The translations under genes and the position numbers were made by a program. This document shows positions 31,968 through 40,578 of a stretch of DNA of 53,073 bases, in pieces (position 1 is the first letter of the stretch; each line of letters begins with the position of its first letter). Under the pieces are notes generated by a model. It was not told the DNA's origin, made no database searches, and worked only from the letters and a program-made list of their open reading frames with translations. Source of the DNA: Puniceicoccaceae bacterium (GTDB lineage: Bacteria > Verrucomicrobiota > Verrucomicrobiia > Opitutales > Opitutaceae); assembly GCA_007695295.1 (NCBI GenBank), contig REEB01000106.1:1-53073 (forward strand), in the 5' to 3' direction.

Positions 31968-34430
31968 TCAGTTGCGGATGCGGTAGGGCGTCGTCTCCGT
32001 CACCAACTTCTGGATACGGCTGAAGACGGCATTGACGGCATCGTCCTGGAGGGTGCCTTCGGCGGAGCGGAAGACAAGGGAGAAGGCGAGACTCTTGGTG
32101 CCTTCGGGCAGGTTGCCCCCGGTGAAGACATCGAAGAGCTCGATGGACTCGAGGACGAAGCCGGCCTCCCGAAGCGCCTGTCGCCCCGCCTCCGCAAGGT
32201 GGCGGCGAACTTCTCCCGCCAGCTCGCCCTGGGGCACCACGAGCGCGAGATCACGGATGGCGGGTGGAAAGACGCTCACCGCACGGTAACCGGGACGGAC
32301 GGTCTTTTCCCGCAGCCGCTCGGGTAGGATGGAGAACTGACCGGCATGGACTTTCCGCTTGAGATCAAACTCCCGCAGGCGGGCCAGATTCATGAGACCG
32401 CCGCGGATGCGATAGCCCTGGGGCAAGGCCTCGATCAACCCGGCATGCCCCTCCTGCCAGGATGGGTGGCCCGGACCAACGGGTTGGAAGACGAGGTCGT
32501 CAAGCCGCAGCCCGGCCAGCCGGACCAAGTCGTGCAGCAACTGCTTGACGGTGAAAAAGTCGGGCTCGGGAAGGTCGCGCCAAGAGCCGCCCGGGGCCGG
32601 ACTGTCGATGACGAAGCCGACCGTGACCATCTCAAAGACGCGGCCCTCGGCTTCGTGGAACGTCCGCCCGACCTCGAAAAGCCGGGAGGCGCCGGTGCCC
32701 CGGTCGTGGTTGAGCTTGAGACCATCAAGCAGGCCGGGGATGAGGCTGTGACGCAAGTGGGACTGATCCTCGTTGAGCGGGTTGGCGAGGGCGAGTTCTT
32801 CCGCCAGGCTGTGGGAAAGCCAACGCTTCAGCTCGGGTCCGGAACGAAGCGTGTAGTTGTAGCACTCGAGAAATCCATTGGCCGCGAGATGCTCGGCGGC
32901 GGTGCGCTGGAAGACCGCCACCGGGTCGTCCTTGGCCACGATGCCGATGCTGCGGACGGGGGCTTCGGGGATGCGGTCGGTGCCGTAAATGCGGAGAAAC
33001 TCCTCCACCAAATCGATGGGGCGATCAAGGTCCCCGCGAAATCCGGGAATGCGGACCGTCCATTGCACCCGCCCCGTGGCTTCATCGGTGGACTCATGCT
33101 CGATGCTCAGCTCGAGGGACTCGAGGCACTGGCGGATGACGTCGTCCTCGACTTCGAATCCAATCTGCTCGCGGATGAAGTCGGGGCCGAGGGTGATTTC
33201 GTTGACCCAGGCCTGTTCGCCGCCGACTTTGAAGGACGGAGAGCAGACCCGGCCGCCGGCCGTCTCCAGGATCAGATCGAGGGCGCGCATGGCCGCAAAA
33301 GCGAGGCTCTGCGAATCAACTCCACGTTCGTAGCGGTAGGAGCTGTCGGTCGAGATGCCCAGGCGGCGCGAAGTCCAGCGGATGGCACCGGGGCGGAAGT
33401 AAGCGGACTCGAGGACGATGTCGGTGGTGGACTCGTCGACCTCGGAGTCGGCTCCTCCCATGATGCCGGCGATGGCCACGGGGCGTTCGGCATCGGCGAT
33501 GACGAGCATGCGGCCGTTGAGGGTACGCTCCTTTTCGTCGAGCGTGGTGATGGACTCACCCTCGCGGGCATGACGGACGATGATTTTGCCTCCCTTGAGC
33601 TTCTTGGCATCGAAGGCATGAAGCGGCTGGCCAAGCTCGTGGAGGACGTAGTTGGTGGCGTCGACCACGTTGTTGATCGGGCGCAGTCCGATGGACTTCA
33701 GCGCCTGCTGCAGCCAGTCCGGGCTGGGCCCGACTTTGACCCCCGCAATCACATGGGCCATATAAAGGGGGCAATCCTCGCCCGACTCGACCTCGACGGC
33801 GGCGAGAAGACGTTGGCGGCTCGGTTCCTCGGCGCCGGGATCGCGCCGCAGTTCCGGGTATATCAAAGTGCCGCCAAAGTGCGCCGCCAGTTCCCGGGCC
33901 AAGCCCACATGACTGAGGCAGTCGGAGCGGTTGGGTGTGATCTCAAGGTCGAAGATCCAGTCGCCGCCGGGGAAGAGGTCGTTGAGGGGGCGGCCCAGCT
34001 CGGCGCCGGGATCGAGGATGAGCAAGCCTTCTCCATCCTCCCCGAGACCGAGTTCGCGGGCACTGCACATCATACCCTCGGACTGCACCCCGCGGAGTTT
34101 GGAGGCCTTGATCTTGAATCCGCCCGGCAGTTCGGCTCCCGGAAGCGCCACCGGCACGCGGTCCCCCACCCGGTAGTTTTTTGCCCCGCAGACGATTCTG
34201 CGGGGTTCACCGCCGGGGGCCGTGATCACCCGGCAGACCGAGAGCCGGTCGGCGTTGGGATGCACTTCGCTGGCGAGGATTTCCCCCACCACGACATGGT
34301 CGAGCGGCGCCAGTCCCTGGAACTCCACCCCCTCCACCTCGAAGCCCAAGAGCACGAAGGCGCGCTCGATCTCCTCGAGGGAGCGATCGAGCTCCACGTA
34401 GTTCTTCAGCCAGGACAGGGATACTTTCAT
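31968..34430 (-). CDS. pheT: Phenylalanine-tRNA ligase beta subunit
   Basis: The beta subunit of the alpha2-beta2 phenylalanyl-tRNA synthetase, 820 residues. The N-terminus MKVSLSWLKNYVELDRSLEE is followed by an EMAP-like tRNA-binding domain (VGEILASEVHPNADRLSVCRV). The B3/B4 editing domain, B5 domain, catalytic-like core and C-terminal anticodon-binding FDX-ACB domain (about 725-820) follow. The ATG overlaps the pheS stop as ATGA; the open frame upstream of it is only pheS in another frame. It is coupled to pheS and followed by gatC. Confidence 0.98.
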   Translation of the reverse strand: MKVSLSWLKNYVELDRSLEEIERAFVLLGFEVEGVEFQGLAPLDHVVVGEILASEVHPNADRLSVCRVITAPGGEPRRIVCGAKNYRVGDRVPVALPGAELPGGFKIKASKLRGVQSEGMMCSARELGLGEDGEGLLILDPGAELGRPLNDLFPGGDWIFDLEITPNRSDCLSHVGLARELAAHFGGTLIYPELRRDPGAEEPSRQRLLAAVEVESGEDCPLYMAHVIAGVKVGPSPDWLQQALKSIGLRPINNVVDATNYVLHELGQPLHAFDAKKLKGGKIIVRHAREGESITTLDEKERTLNGRMLVIADAERPVAIAGIMGGADSEVDESTTDIVLESAYFRPGAIRWTSRRLGISTDSSYRYERGVDSQSLAFAAMRALDLILETAGGRVCSPSFKVGGEQAWVNEITLGPDFIREQIGFEVEDDVIRQCLESLELSIEHESTDEATGRVQWTVRIPGFRGDLDRPIDLVEEFLRIYGTDRIPEAPVRSIGIVAKDDPVAVFQRTAAEHLAANGFLECYNYTLRSGPELKRWLSHSLAEELALANPLNEDQSHLRHSLIPGLLDGLKLNHDRGTGASRLFEVGRTFHEAEGRVFEMVTVGFVIDSPAPGGSWRDLPEPDFFTVKQLLHDLVRLAGLRLDDLVFQPVGPGHPSWQEGHAGLIEALPQGYRIRGGLMNLARLREFDLKRKVHAGQFSILPERLREKTVRPGYRAVSVFPPAIRDLALVVPQGELAGEVRRHLAEAGRQALREAGFVLESIELFDVFTGGNLPEGTKSLAFSLVFRSAEGTLQDDAVNAVFSRIQKLVTETTPYRIRN

Positions 34431-35470
34431 GAGGAAAATTGCTCCAGGAATCGCCGGTCGTTCTGGTAGAAGAACCGGATGTCGTCGACACCATACAGGG
34501 TCATCGCAATCCGCTCGATGCCCATGCCGAAGGCAAACCCGCTGTAGACTTCGGGATCGTAGCCGACCGCCTCGAAGACGGTCGGATCCACCATGCCGCA
34601 GCCGGCGATCTCGATCCACTTGCTGCCGACTTTGGAGAGGTGGGCGGCGCTGAAATCAACCTCGAAGCTCGGTTCGGTGTAGGGGAAGAAATGCGGGCGA
34701 AAGCGAGTCTTGGTGCCTTTTCCGAGCAGGCTCTCGAAAAAGTAGTCCAGCACCGCCTTGAGGTCGCGCACGGTGACGCCCCGGTCGACGTAGAGTCCCT
34801 CGACCTGATGGAAGTTTGCGCTGTGGGTGGCATCGACCGTATCGCGCCGGAAGCAGCGGCCGGGCGCGATGATCCGCACAGGCGGCTGCTGCTGGAGCAT
34901 GGTCCGGATCTGCACGGAACTGGTGTGGGTGCGCAGCAGGTAGCGTTCGTCGTCGCGCCGGGAGACATTGCCGAAGTGCACGCTTTCGGGAAAATAGAAC
35001 GTGTCCTGCAGGTCGCGGGCGGGGTGGTCGGCCGGGGTGTTGAGGGCGTCGAAGCAGAAAAACTCCGTCTCCGCCTCGGGGCCTTCGACCACGCTGAAGC
35101 CGATCCGGCGAAAGATGCGGCAGATCTCCTCCCGCACCAAGGTGAGGGGATGAAGCGCCCCCCGGGCGAGGCCGGGCACCGGCAGCGAGGGATCAATCGG
35201 CGGCCCCAGCCGGGCGGCGGTTTCCTCCGCTTCGATCCGCCCGAGGGTTTCGTCAAAAACCGCCTGCAGGGCGGTCTTGGCTTCATTGATCGCGCGGCCG
35301 GCCGCGGGGCGCTCCTCCTTGGGCAGGTTGCCCAGGGTTTTCATCAACTCGGTCAGGCGGCCGTTCGGGCCCACCAGCCGCGCTTTGAAGGCCTCGAAGG
35401 CCGGCCGGGCCGACACCTCGGCGGCGGCGGTGCGAGCGTCCTCGAGCAGGGTTTTGAGATCGGATTCCAT
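34427..35470 (-). CDS. pheS: Phenylalanine-tRNA ligase alpha subunit
   Basis: The catalytic alpha subunit of PheRS. The 347 residues begin MESDLKTLLEDARTAAAEVS, the coiled-coil tRNA-binding arm. Class II motifs follow: HPLTLVREEICRIFRRIGF, the FDALNTPADHPARDLQDTFYF region and motif 3 GIERIAMTLYGVDDIR. The frame stays open upstream but only through the terminator, so this ATG is chosen. It has no Shine-Dalgarno; the T-run of the terminator ends four bases before the start codon. Confidence 0.98.
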   Translation of the reverse strand: MESDLKTLLEDARTAAAEVSARPAFEAFKARLVGPNGRLTELMKTLGNLPKEERPAAGRAINEAKTALQAVFDETLGRIEAEETAARLGPPIDPSLPVPGLARGALHPLTLVREEICRIFRRIGFSVVEGPEAETEFFCFDALNTPADHPARDLQDTFYFPESVHFGNVSRRDDERYLLRTHTSSVQIRTMLQQQPPVRIIAPGRCFRRDTVDATHSANFHQVEGLYVDRGVTVRDLKAVLDYFFESLLGKGTKTRFRPHFFPYTEPSFEVDFSAAHLSKVGSKWIEIAGCGMVDPTVFEAVGYDPEVYSGFAFGMGIERIAMTLYGVDDIRFFYQNDRRFLEQFSS

Positions 35471-35474
35471 GGTG

Positions 35475-35506
35475 AAAAAAAAGAAGGCCGGGCACTTGGC
35501 CCGGCC
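35475..35506 (-). terminator. Intrinsic terminator/attenuator directly before pheS
   Basis: On the minus strand a perfect 8-bp GC stem (GGCCGGGC / GCCCGGCC, 5-nt loop) is followed by TTCTTTTTTTT. It lies 58 bp after rplT and ends four bases before the pheS ATG. It is a textbook Rho-independent terminator by shape. Since pheS has no other visible promoter, partial read-through or attenuation of pheST is likely. No Phe-rich leader peptide was seen in the short gap. Confidence 0.85.
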
Positions 35507-35564
35507 TCCGGATAAAGAGTCGCCGCGAGGTGGGCCGCTTGTGGAGCGCCCGTTGCGGCCGGGA

Positions 35565-35942
35565 TCAGGCGGCAGGGGCGGCCTTGGCCTCGAGCGCTTC
35601 CCGCGCCCGGGCGACCAAGCTTTTAAACGCCTCCGGGTCATTGACCGCGTAGTCGGCGAGGACGCGGCGGTCCAGCTCCACACCGGCGGCTTTCAGACCC
35701 TCGGTGAAGCGGCTGTAGGTGATGCCTTCCTGGCGGCAGGCGGCGTTGATGCGGATGATCCAGAGGCTGCGCCAAGTGCGCTTCTTGTTCCGGCGGTCAC
35801 GGTAAGCGTATTGCCGGGCGTGCTGGACGGCTTCCTTGGCGTAACGGTAGAGCTTCGACTTGTTGCCGAAGTAACCTTTGGCCGCGTCGAGCGTTTTCTT
35901 GCGCCGGCGGCGGGATGCGGGAGAGTTTGATGTGCGAGGCAT
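35565..35942 (-). CDS. rplT: 50S ribosomal protein L20
   Basis: L20 binds 23S rRNA early in large-subunit assembly. The 125 residues include [29 protein letters not shown] and [24 protein letters not shown], typical of the family. The N-terminus [13 protein letters not shown] differs slightly from the usual PRVKRG. It is 92 bp downstream of rpmI in the usual order. Confidence 0.98.
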   Translation of the reverse strand: MPRTSNSPASRRRRKKTLDAAKGYFGNKSKLYRYAKEAVQHARQYAYRDRRNKKRTWRSLWIIRINAACRQEGITYSRFTEGLKAAGVELDRRVLADYAVNDPEAFKSLVARAREALEAKAAPAA

Positions 35943-36034
35943 GTTGGTGACTTAAGGTTGAGGTCCGGCGGGTCGCCTTCGGTTGATTTACCCGCCTGGA
36001 CGGTTGATGGGATCCGGGACTCCGGCGAGGACAC

Positions 36035-36229
36035 TCAGAGACCGAACGGCAGCGCGCGCTTCAGATTGGCGGCGTGACCGTCGGCCACGGGTTTGTCCTT
36101 GGAGTTGCGGCGCTTCTGCTTGTTCGTTTTGGACGAAAGCAGGTGCCGCTGCCCGGGAGAGCGGCGCATCAGCTTGCCGGAACCGGTCAATTTGAAGCGC
36201 TTGGCCACGGATTTCTTGGTCTTTTGCAT
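36035..36229 (-). CDS. rpmI: 50S ribosomal protein L35
   Basis: A 64-residue basic protein starting MQKTKKSVAKRFKLTGSGKLMRR, with HLLSSKTNKQKRRN in the middle, as in the L35 family. The start is set by this conserved N-terminus. It is the first gene of the rpmI-rplT-pheST-gatCAB run. infC, the usual upstream neighbour, is not here. Confidence 0.96.
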   Translation of the reverse strand: MQKTKKSVAKRFKLTGSGKLMRRSPGQRHLLSSKTNKQKRRNSKDKPVADGHAANLKRALPFGL

Positions 36230-36489
36230 GGGAAAAGGGAAGAGCAAATCCCTCCGCCCCCGTGATGTAAAGGGATAAAATCGTCCGGGCCATTTTTTGC
36301 CCCTTCACCCTGGCGGCCGCCCGGGCCCGGTGAGCTCCAAGTGACCGGCCGTCCACCAAGGTCACAATGATTTCTAATCAATGAACGAATTTATCATTAA
36401 GAACTCTAAAACCAGCCGCTGGCCGCGCTTTTCAACTGGATTTGGCGCTGCATCCGCTAAAATCGACGATTGTCATCGTCAATCAGCCC
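36230..36489. other. Divergent intergenic region with AT-rich island
   Basis: This is the only clearly AT-rich segment of this part of the window (about 36365-36415: GATTTCTAATCAATGAACG and TTTATCATTAAGAACTC). It separates rpmI from a plus-strand small gene and probably holds their promoters. TATCAT could be a plus-strand -10, but no convincing -35 stands at the right distance. No ribosomal-protein leader structure was recognised. Confidence 0.4.
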
Positions 36490-36786
36490 ATGTCCAAGTC
36501 CATCGCATCTCCTTCGCCGCAGCTTCATCAGGTCCTCCTGGAAACCTGTCGTGAGTTCAGCCGGGAAAATCCGCGCTGGGCTCTGCCCGAGGAAGCCGCC
36601 CGGATCCTGGCGGACCGGGTGCAGGCACGCCTCCACTTCCATGACTGTCGCCGCGAAGTCGACCGTCAGTTGCTCGACTGGATCGACGCCAACCGTGAGG
36701 AAGCCGCCCAGTTGCTCGCCCTTCCCGGCGACCTGCGCAGAATCCTCGCCTTGGAAATGGAAGCTTCGCGCCTGCTAAGCGCCTGA
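36490..36786 (+). CDS. Small hypothetical protein
   Basis: A 98-residue acidic, helical soluble protein starting MSKSIASPSPQLHQVLLETC. It has no signal peptide or membrane segment. I do not recognise a family. The Ala/Glu/Arg/Leu-rich middle and the absence of low complexity suggest a real folded protein. An open frame upstream to 36442 starts in the AT-rich region and is less likely. A weak GCCGGA/TCCGGC inverted repeat follows the stop. Confidence 0.55.
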   Translation: MSKSIASPSPQLHQVLLETCREFSRENPRWALPEEAARILADRVQARLHFHDCRREVDRQLLDWIDANREEAAQLLALPGDLRRILALEMEASRLLSA

Positions 36787-36910
36787 ACGTGCCGGACACC
36801 TTATTCCGGCGAAGTGGCCCGGTCCCTGCGACGCACCGCTTCCCCCGCTCTCTCGCGGGAACCACCGCGAGGACGCGGCCTGTTGTGCTCCCGCTGCCGC
36901 CGGCTTTTAC

Positions 36911-37693
36911 TCAGCGGAACCGTTCCAGGTAGCCTTCGATGAGGGCGGCGAGGGCGGCGGTCATCATCATGACGCGATCCGCGAGCGGCCGGGCCGAAGG
37001 TGTCTCGAGGGTGAAATTCAAGTCGCTGTGGTGGTGAAATAAAAACAGTGCCTCCGGCCAGTCCTCCCGGCCATTGATCACTTCCAGCGGGGGCCGGATG
37101 ATGCCGTCGCGGGCGGCATGGCCATCGATCTCCAGTGCCGACTCCACCGGGCCGATCCGGCGGACCCGCTCGACCACCGCCTCATCCAGCCCCCGCACCG
37201 CCTCGCGGCTGACCGAGTAAAGGTAAAAACCCTTCGCCTCCCAATCTTCATGCAGACAGGCCGAAAGGTCGAAACGGCCGTGGCCGCGCAGGCCTTCGCG
37301 GTGAGCCCTGACTTCCGCGGTGCCGGCCGCGAGATAATCGCGATTGAGGTCCACGCCGTCCGCATTTTCACGCGTCCCCGCGGCCAGACCGCAGGGGTTG
37401 AGCAGCGGGTAGAGCGTCCAGGAATGCCTGGTTGAGAAGAACCCCGACTCGAGACAGTCCAGCAGCGTGGCCACCCCGGCGGGTTCGTCTCCGTGGATGC
37501 CGGCGGAAAGATAAAAAGACCGTCCTTTGGCCGGGCCGGACCGATGCAGTTGGAGAACTTCCAGACCCTGGGCTTGCCCGAGAGCTTGCACCGCAAAACC
37601 GGCCTCTTCCCCCGCCTCCTTCAGGCGATCGATCCAGTCGCGGACATCGACGACGGCTGGGGGAGTTTTTTTGACATGCGGTTCGGAGCCCAC
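36911..37693 (-). CDS. M14-family zinc carboxypeptidase-like protein
   Basis: A predicted 260-residue M14-type metallopeptidase or amidase (succinylglutamate desuccinylase/MpaA-like fold). The zinc ligands are H67 and E70 in GIHGDEPAG and H148 in ACLHED. DLNRD (115-119) carries the substrate-binding Asn-Arg, and E230 in NFTLETPS is the likely general base. The substrate could be a murein peptide or an amino-acid conjugate. The start is uncertain: I use GTG 37693, though the frame stays open far upstream, antisense to gltX. It is divergent from gltX, with only 39 bp between starts. Confidence 0.75.
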   Translation of the reverse strand: MGSEPHVKKTPPAVVDVRDWIDRLKEAGEEAGFAVQALGQAQGLEVLQLHRSGPAKGRSFYLSAGIHGDEPAGVATLLDCLESGFFSTRHSWTLYPLLNPCGLAAGTRENADGVDLNRDYLAAGTAEVRAHREGLRGHGRFDLSACLHEDWEAKGFYLYSVSREAVRGLDEAVVERVRRIGPVESALEIDGHAARDGIIRPPLEVINGREDWPEALFLFHHHSDLNFTLETPSARPLADRVMMMTAALAALIEGYLERFR

Positions 37694-37732
37694 ACGCTGG
37701 ACCGTTTGGCAACCTCCGCCGCTTTTCAAGTC

Positions 37733-39049
37733 ATGAACAAAGTCCGCGTTCGTTTCGCACCCAGCCCGACCGGGTTTTTCCACATCGGCAGCGCCCGCAC
37801 CGCCCTCTTCAACTGGCTCTACGCCCGCGCCCGGGGCGGCGTCTTCATCCTCCGGATCGAGGACACGGACCGCACCCGCAACACCTCCGAAGCCCTTCGC
37901 GTCCTTTTTGACGGCATGCGCTGGCTGGGGCTGGACTGGGACGAAGGCCCCGAAGCCGGCGGCGGGGCCGGTCCGTACTTCCAAAGCCAGCGCGATGACT
38001 TCTACCGGGACTACCGTGAAAAGCTCGTCGCCGCCGACCGCGCCTATGAAAAGGAAGGGGCGCTCTTCTTCCGCATTTCCGGGGAGCCGCAGGTCATCGA
38101 AGACGCCATCCGCGGCCGCGTCGAGCGCACCGAGGAGAAGGACTTCGTCATCTTTCGCTCCGATGGCTCTCCGGTCTTCCACTTCGTCAACGTGGTGGAC
38201 GACATTGCCATGGGCATCACCCATGTCATCCGCGGCGAGGATCATCTTTCCAACACCAGCAAACACACCGAGCTCTTCAAAGCCTTTGGCGTGGAACCGC
38301 CGACCTTTGCCCACATCCCGCTCATCCTGAAGCAGAACGGACCCGGAAAAATGAGCAAGCGCGACGAAGGCGCCCTCATTGAGGACTACCAGCGGCGGGG
38401 CTTTCTCCCGGAAGCCGTGGTCAATTACCTCTGCCTGCTCGGCTGGTCGCCCAAGGACGACCGGGAAAAAATGCCGATCGAGGAAATCATCCGGATCTTC
38501 GATCTGCCGGGCATCAACCGCAACAACGCCCGTTTCGACGAGCGCAAGATGCGCTTTCTCAACGCCGCCTACCTGCAGGAGATCGCCCCCGACCGCTACC
38601 TGGAGCTGGCCCGGGCCGCTCTCGACGCGACCAATGAAGACTCCGCCGCCGACCCGCGGTACCGCGAGGAGGTCTTCCTGCTCTGTCGGGAAAAAATCCG
38701 GGCCATCGACGAGCTGCCCGGTTTCACCGGCTACTTTTTCACCGAGGACTTCCCCATCGAAGAAAAGGCGGCCCGGAAAATCCTCGGCAAAGGCGAGCCC
38801 ATCACCCGCCTGCGCCAGTTTCTCGCCGCCATCGGTGACGGAGTCGACTTCTCCGACGAAGTCGCGCTCGAAGCCATCATCACCGGCCTGGCCGGCACCC
38901 ATGGCGTCTCCACCGGCGAGTTCATCCACCCCATCCGCCTCGCGGTCAGCGGCACCAATGTCGGCCCCGGCCTCTACGGCCTTCTCCGCGTGCTCGGCCG
39001 GGACCGGGTGGTCGCCCGCATCGAGCGCTTTCTGGCCGCCCATGGCTGA
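37733..39049 (+). CDS. gltX: Glutamyl-tRNA synthetase
   Basis: A class I synthetase that charges tRNA(Glu), and, in organisms relying on GatCAB, often tRNA(Gln). The 438 residues start [25 protein letters not shown] with the HIGH-like H17-S20. KMSKR is at 206-210. It is somewhat shorter than typical 465-480-residue bacterial enzymes, mainly in the C-terminal anticodon-binding half, but the reading frame is unbroken. GatCAB in the same window makes a non-discriminating enzyme plausible; residues that decide this cannot be judged by eye. Confidence 0.96.
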   Translation: MNKVRVRFAPSPTGFFHIGSARTALFNWLYARARGGVFILRIEDTDRTRNTSEALRVLFDGMRWLGLDWDEGPEAGGGAGPYFQSQRDDFYRDYREKLVAADRAYEKEGALFFRISGEPQVIEDAIRGRVERTEEKDFVIFRSDGSPVFHFVNVVDDIAMGITHVIRGEDHLSNTSKHTELFKAFGVEPPTFAHIPLILKQNGPGKMSKRDEGALIEDYQRRGFLPEAVVNYLCLLGWSPKDDREKMPIEEIIRIFDLPGINRNNARFDERKMRFLNAAYLQEIAPDRYLELARAALDATNEDSAADPRYREEVFLLCREKIRAIDELPGFTGYFFTEDFPIEEKAARKILGKGEPITRLRQFLAAIGDGVDFSDEVALEAIITGLAGTHGVSTGEFIHPIRLAVSGTNVGPGLYGLLRVLGRDRVVARIERFLAAHG

Positions 39050-39064
39050 GCACAAGGCAATCCA

Positions 39065-39078
39065 CCTGCCCGGGCAGG
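39065..39078. terminator. Small palindrome between convergent gltX and deoA
   Basis: A perfect 14-bp palindrome (CCTGCCCGGGCAGG) fills the 33-bp gap between two convergent genes. There is no T-run on either side, so it is at best a weak or factor-dependent bidirectional terminator. Confidence 0.35.
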
Positions 39079-39082
39079 ACAC

Positions 39083-40390
39083 TCATCCAATCCGCTCCAG
39101 GATGAGGGAGGCGGCCGGCTCCGGATCGCCGAAGGCGAAGGCATCTCCCAGCCGTTGCTCGCCCTCATCCAGCCGCTTCGTATCCGCGGCATGGAGACGG
39201 CAGAGGACATCGCCCGGCTCGACCCGCTCGCCGGCCCGGACGAGGGCGTCGACGCCCGCAGCCGGATCCACCGCATCGCTTTCCCGCTTCCGGCCCGCGC
39301 CGAGCAGCACCGCGCATTCACCGACGGCGAGCGCATCCACGGCCCTCACGACCGCCGACTGAGCTCCGCTATACCGCACCTCCCGGACAGCTCCGGCGCG
39401 AGGCAGAAGATCCGGATCGTCCGCCACCGCTGGGTTGCCCCCCTGGGCTTCGATCAAGGCCCGGAAGCGATCCAGAGCCTGGCCCGAGTCGAGGACGGAC
39501 TCCAGCCGACGGCGACGGTCGGCCACGTCTTCGCCCACCCCCGCCGCCGCCAGCATTTCCACACCCAGGGCATAGGTCACCTCCATGAGGTCGGACGGTC
39601 CCCCGCCCCGAAGGCAGGCAATCGTCTCCCGGACTTCGACGGCATTGCCAGCGGCACGGCCGAGCGGCTCGTCCATTCGGGTGATGAGCGCGGTCGCCGG
39701 CTTACCGAGCTGGCGGCCGACCTCAACCATCGTCCGCGCCAGCCGGCGGGCATCTTCCCGCGACTTCATGAAGGCCCCGCGGCCGCACTTGACATCCAGC
39801 ACGAGGGCATCGATGCCCTCGGCGAGCTTTTTCGAGAGAATGCTGGCACAGATCAGCGGGATGCATTCGACGGTGGCGGTGGCGTCGCGCAGGCCGTAGA
39901 GGATCCTGTCCGCCGGCGCCAGTTCGGCGGTCTGCCCGATCATGGCACACCCGATGCGGGCGACTTGCCGCTCAAACTCGTCCGCTTCCAAGTCGGTCCG
40001 GAAGCCGGGGATAGCCTCCAGCTTGTCGAGGGTGCCCCCGGTGTGGCCGAGGGAGCGGCCGCTGATCATCGGCACCGGCACCCCGGCCGCCGCCACCAGC
40101 GGGGCGAGGACCAGGGAGACCTTGTCCCCCACCCCGCCGGTTGAGTGTTTGTCCACCTTGTATCTGGAAACCAATTTCAACTCCAGCACCCGGCCCGAGT
40201 GCAGCATGGCGAAGGTGAGGGCGGCTGTCTCGGTGTCGTCGAGGCCGTTGAGAACCATCGCCATCAGCATGGCGGCGGCCTGGGGCAGGCTGACATCTCC
40301 TGAAACCACCCCTTGGACGAAGGCTTTGAGTTCTCCGGGAGCAAGGGCGCGGCCGTCGCGTTTGCGGGCGATGAGATCCTGGGTGCGCAT
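39083..40390 (-). CDS. deoA: Pyrimidine-nucleoside (thymidine) phosphorylase
   Basis: It cleaves thymidine, and possibly uridine, with phosphate to a base and (deoxy)ribose 1-phosphate in nucleoside salvage. The 435 residues begin MRTQDLIARKRDGRAL. Signature motifs are KVDKHSTGGVGDKVSL (phosphate-binding) and ISGRSLGHTGGTLDKLEAI, then DVKCGRGAFM. The C-terminal PYNP_C domain ends with RLHAADTKRLDEGEQRLGDA. Whether it is DeoA-type or the broader Pdp-type cannot be settled by eye. It is divergent from ychF. Confidence 0.93.
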   Translation of the reverse strand: MRTQDLIARKRDGRALAPGELKAFVQGVVSGDVSLPQAAAMLMAMVLNGLDDTETAALTFAMLHSGRVLELKLVSRYKVDKHSTGGVGDKVSLVLAPLVAAAGVPVPMISGRSLGHTGGTLDKLEAIPGFRTDLEADEFERQVARIGCAMIGQTAELAPADRILYGLRDATATVECIPLICASILSKKLAEGIDALVLDVKCGRGAFMKSREDARRLARTMVEVGRQLGKPATALITRMDEPLGRAAGNAVEVRETIACLRGGGPSDLMEVTYALGVEMLAAAGVGEDVADRRRRLESVLDSGQALDRFRALIEAQGGNPAVADDPDLLPRAGAVREVRYSGAQSAVVRAVDALAVGECAVLLGAGRKRESDAVDPAAGVDALVRAGERVEPGDVLCRLHAADTKRLDEGEQRLGDAFAFGDPEPAASLILERIG

Positions 40391-40578
40391 GGCTGGGAGC
40401 GATTCCACTGCCGGCGGTTCACCCGGTCAACCCTCCACGCAATCGGAGGCCGCGGTGCGTGAATCCCCGTTTCATAGTCCTTCCGCAGCCGACCCACCGG
40501 ATCGGTCCGCGAGGCAGCCGCCGCACCGGCTCTTTTTTCTGGACCCCGTCCGGAGGGCCGTCCAAGACAAGCCCCCTT

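Noticed and set aside
37694-39082. Upstream part of a 723-codon minus-strand open frame reaching the M14 gene
   Set aside because: It is antisense to gltX, whose sequence is unmistakable. Only the last 260 codons carry M14 motifs.
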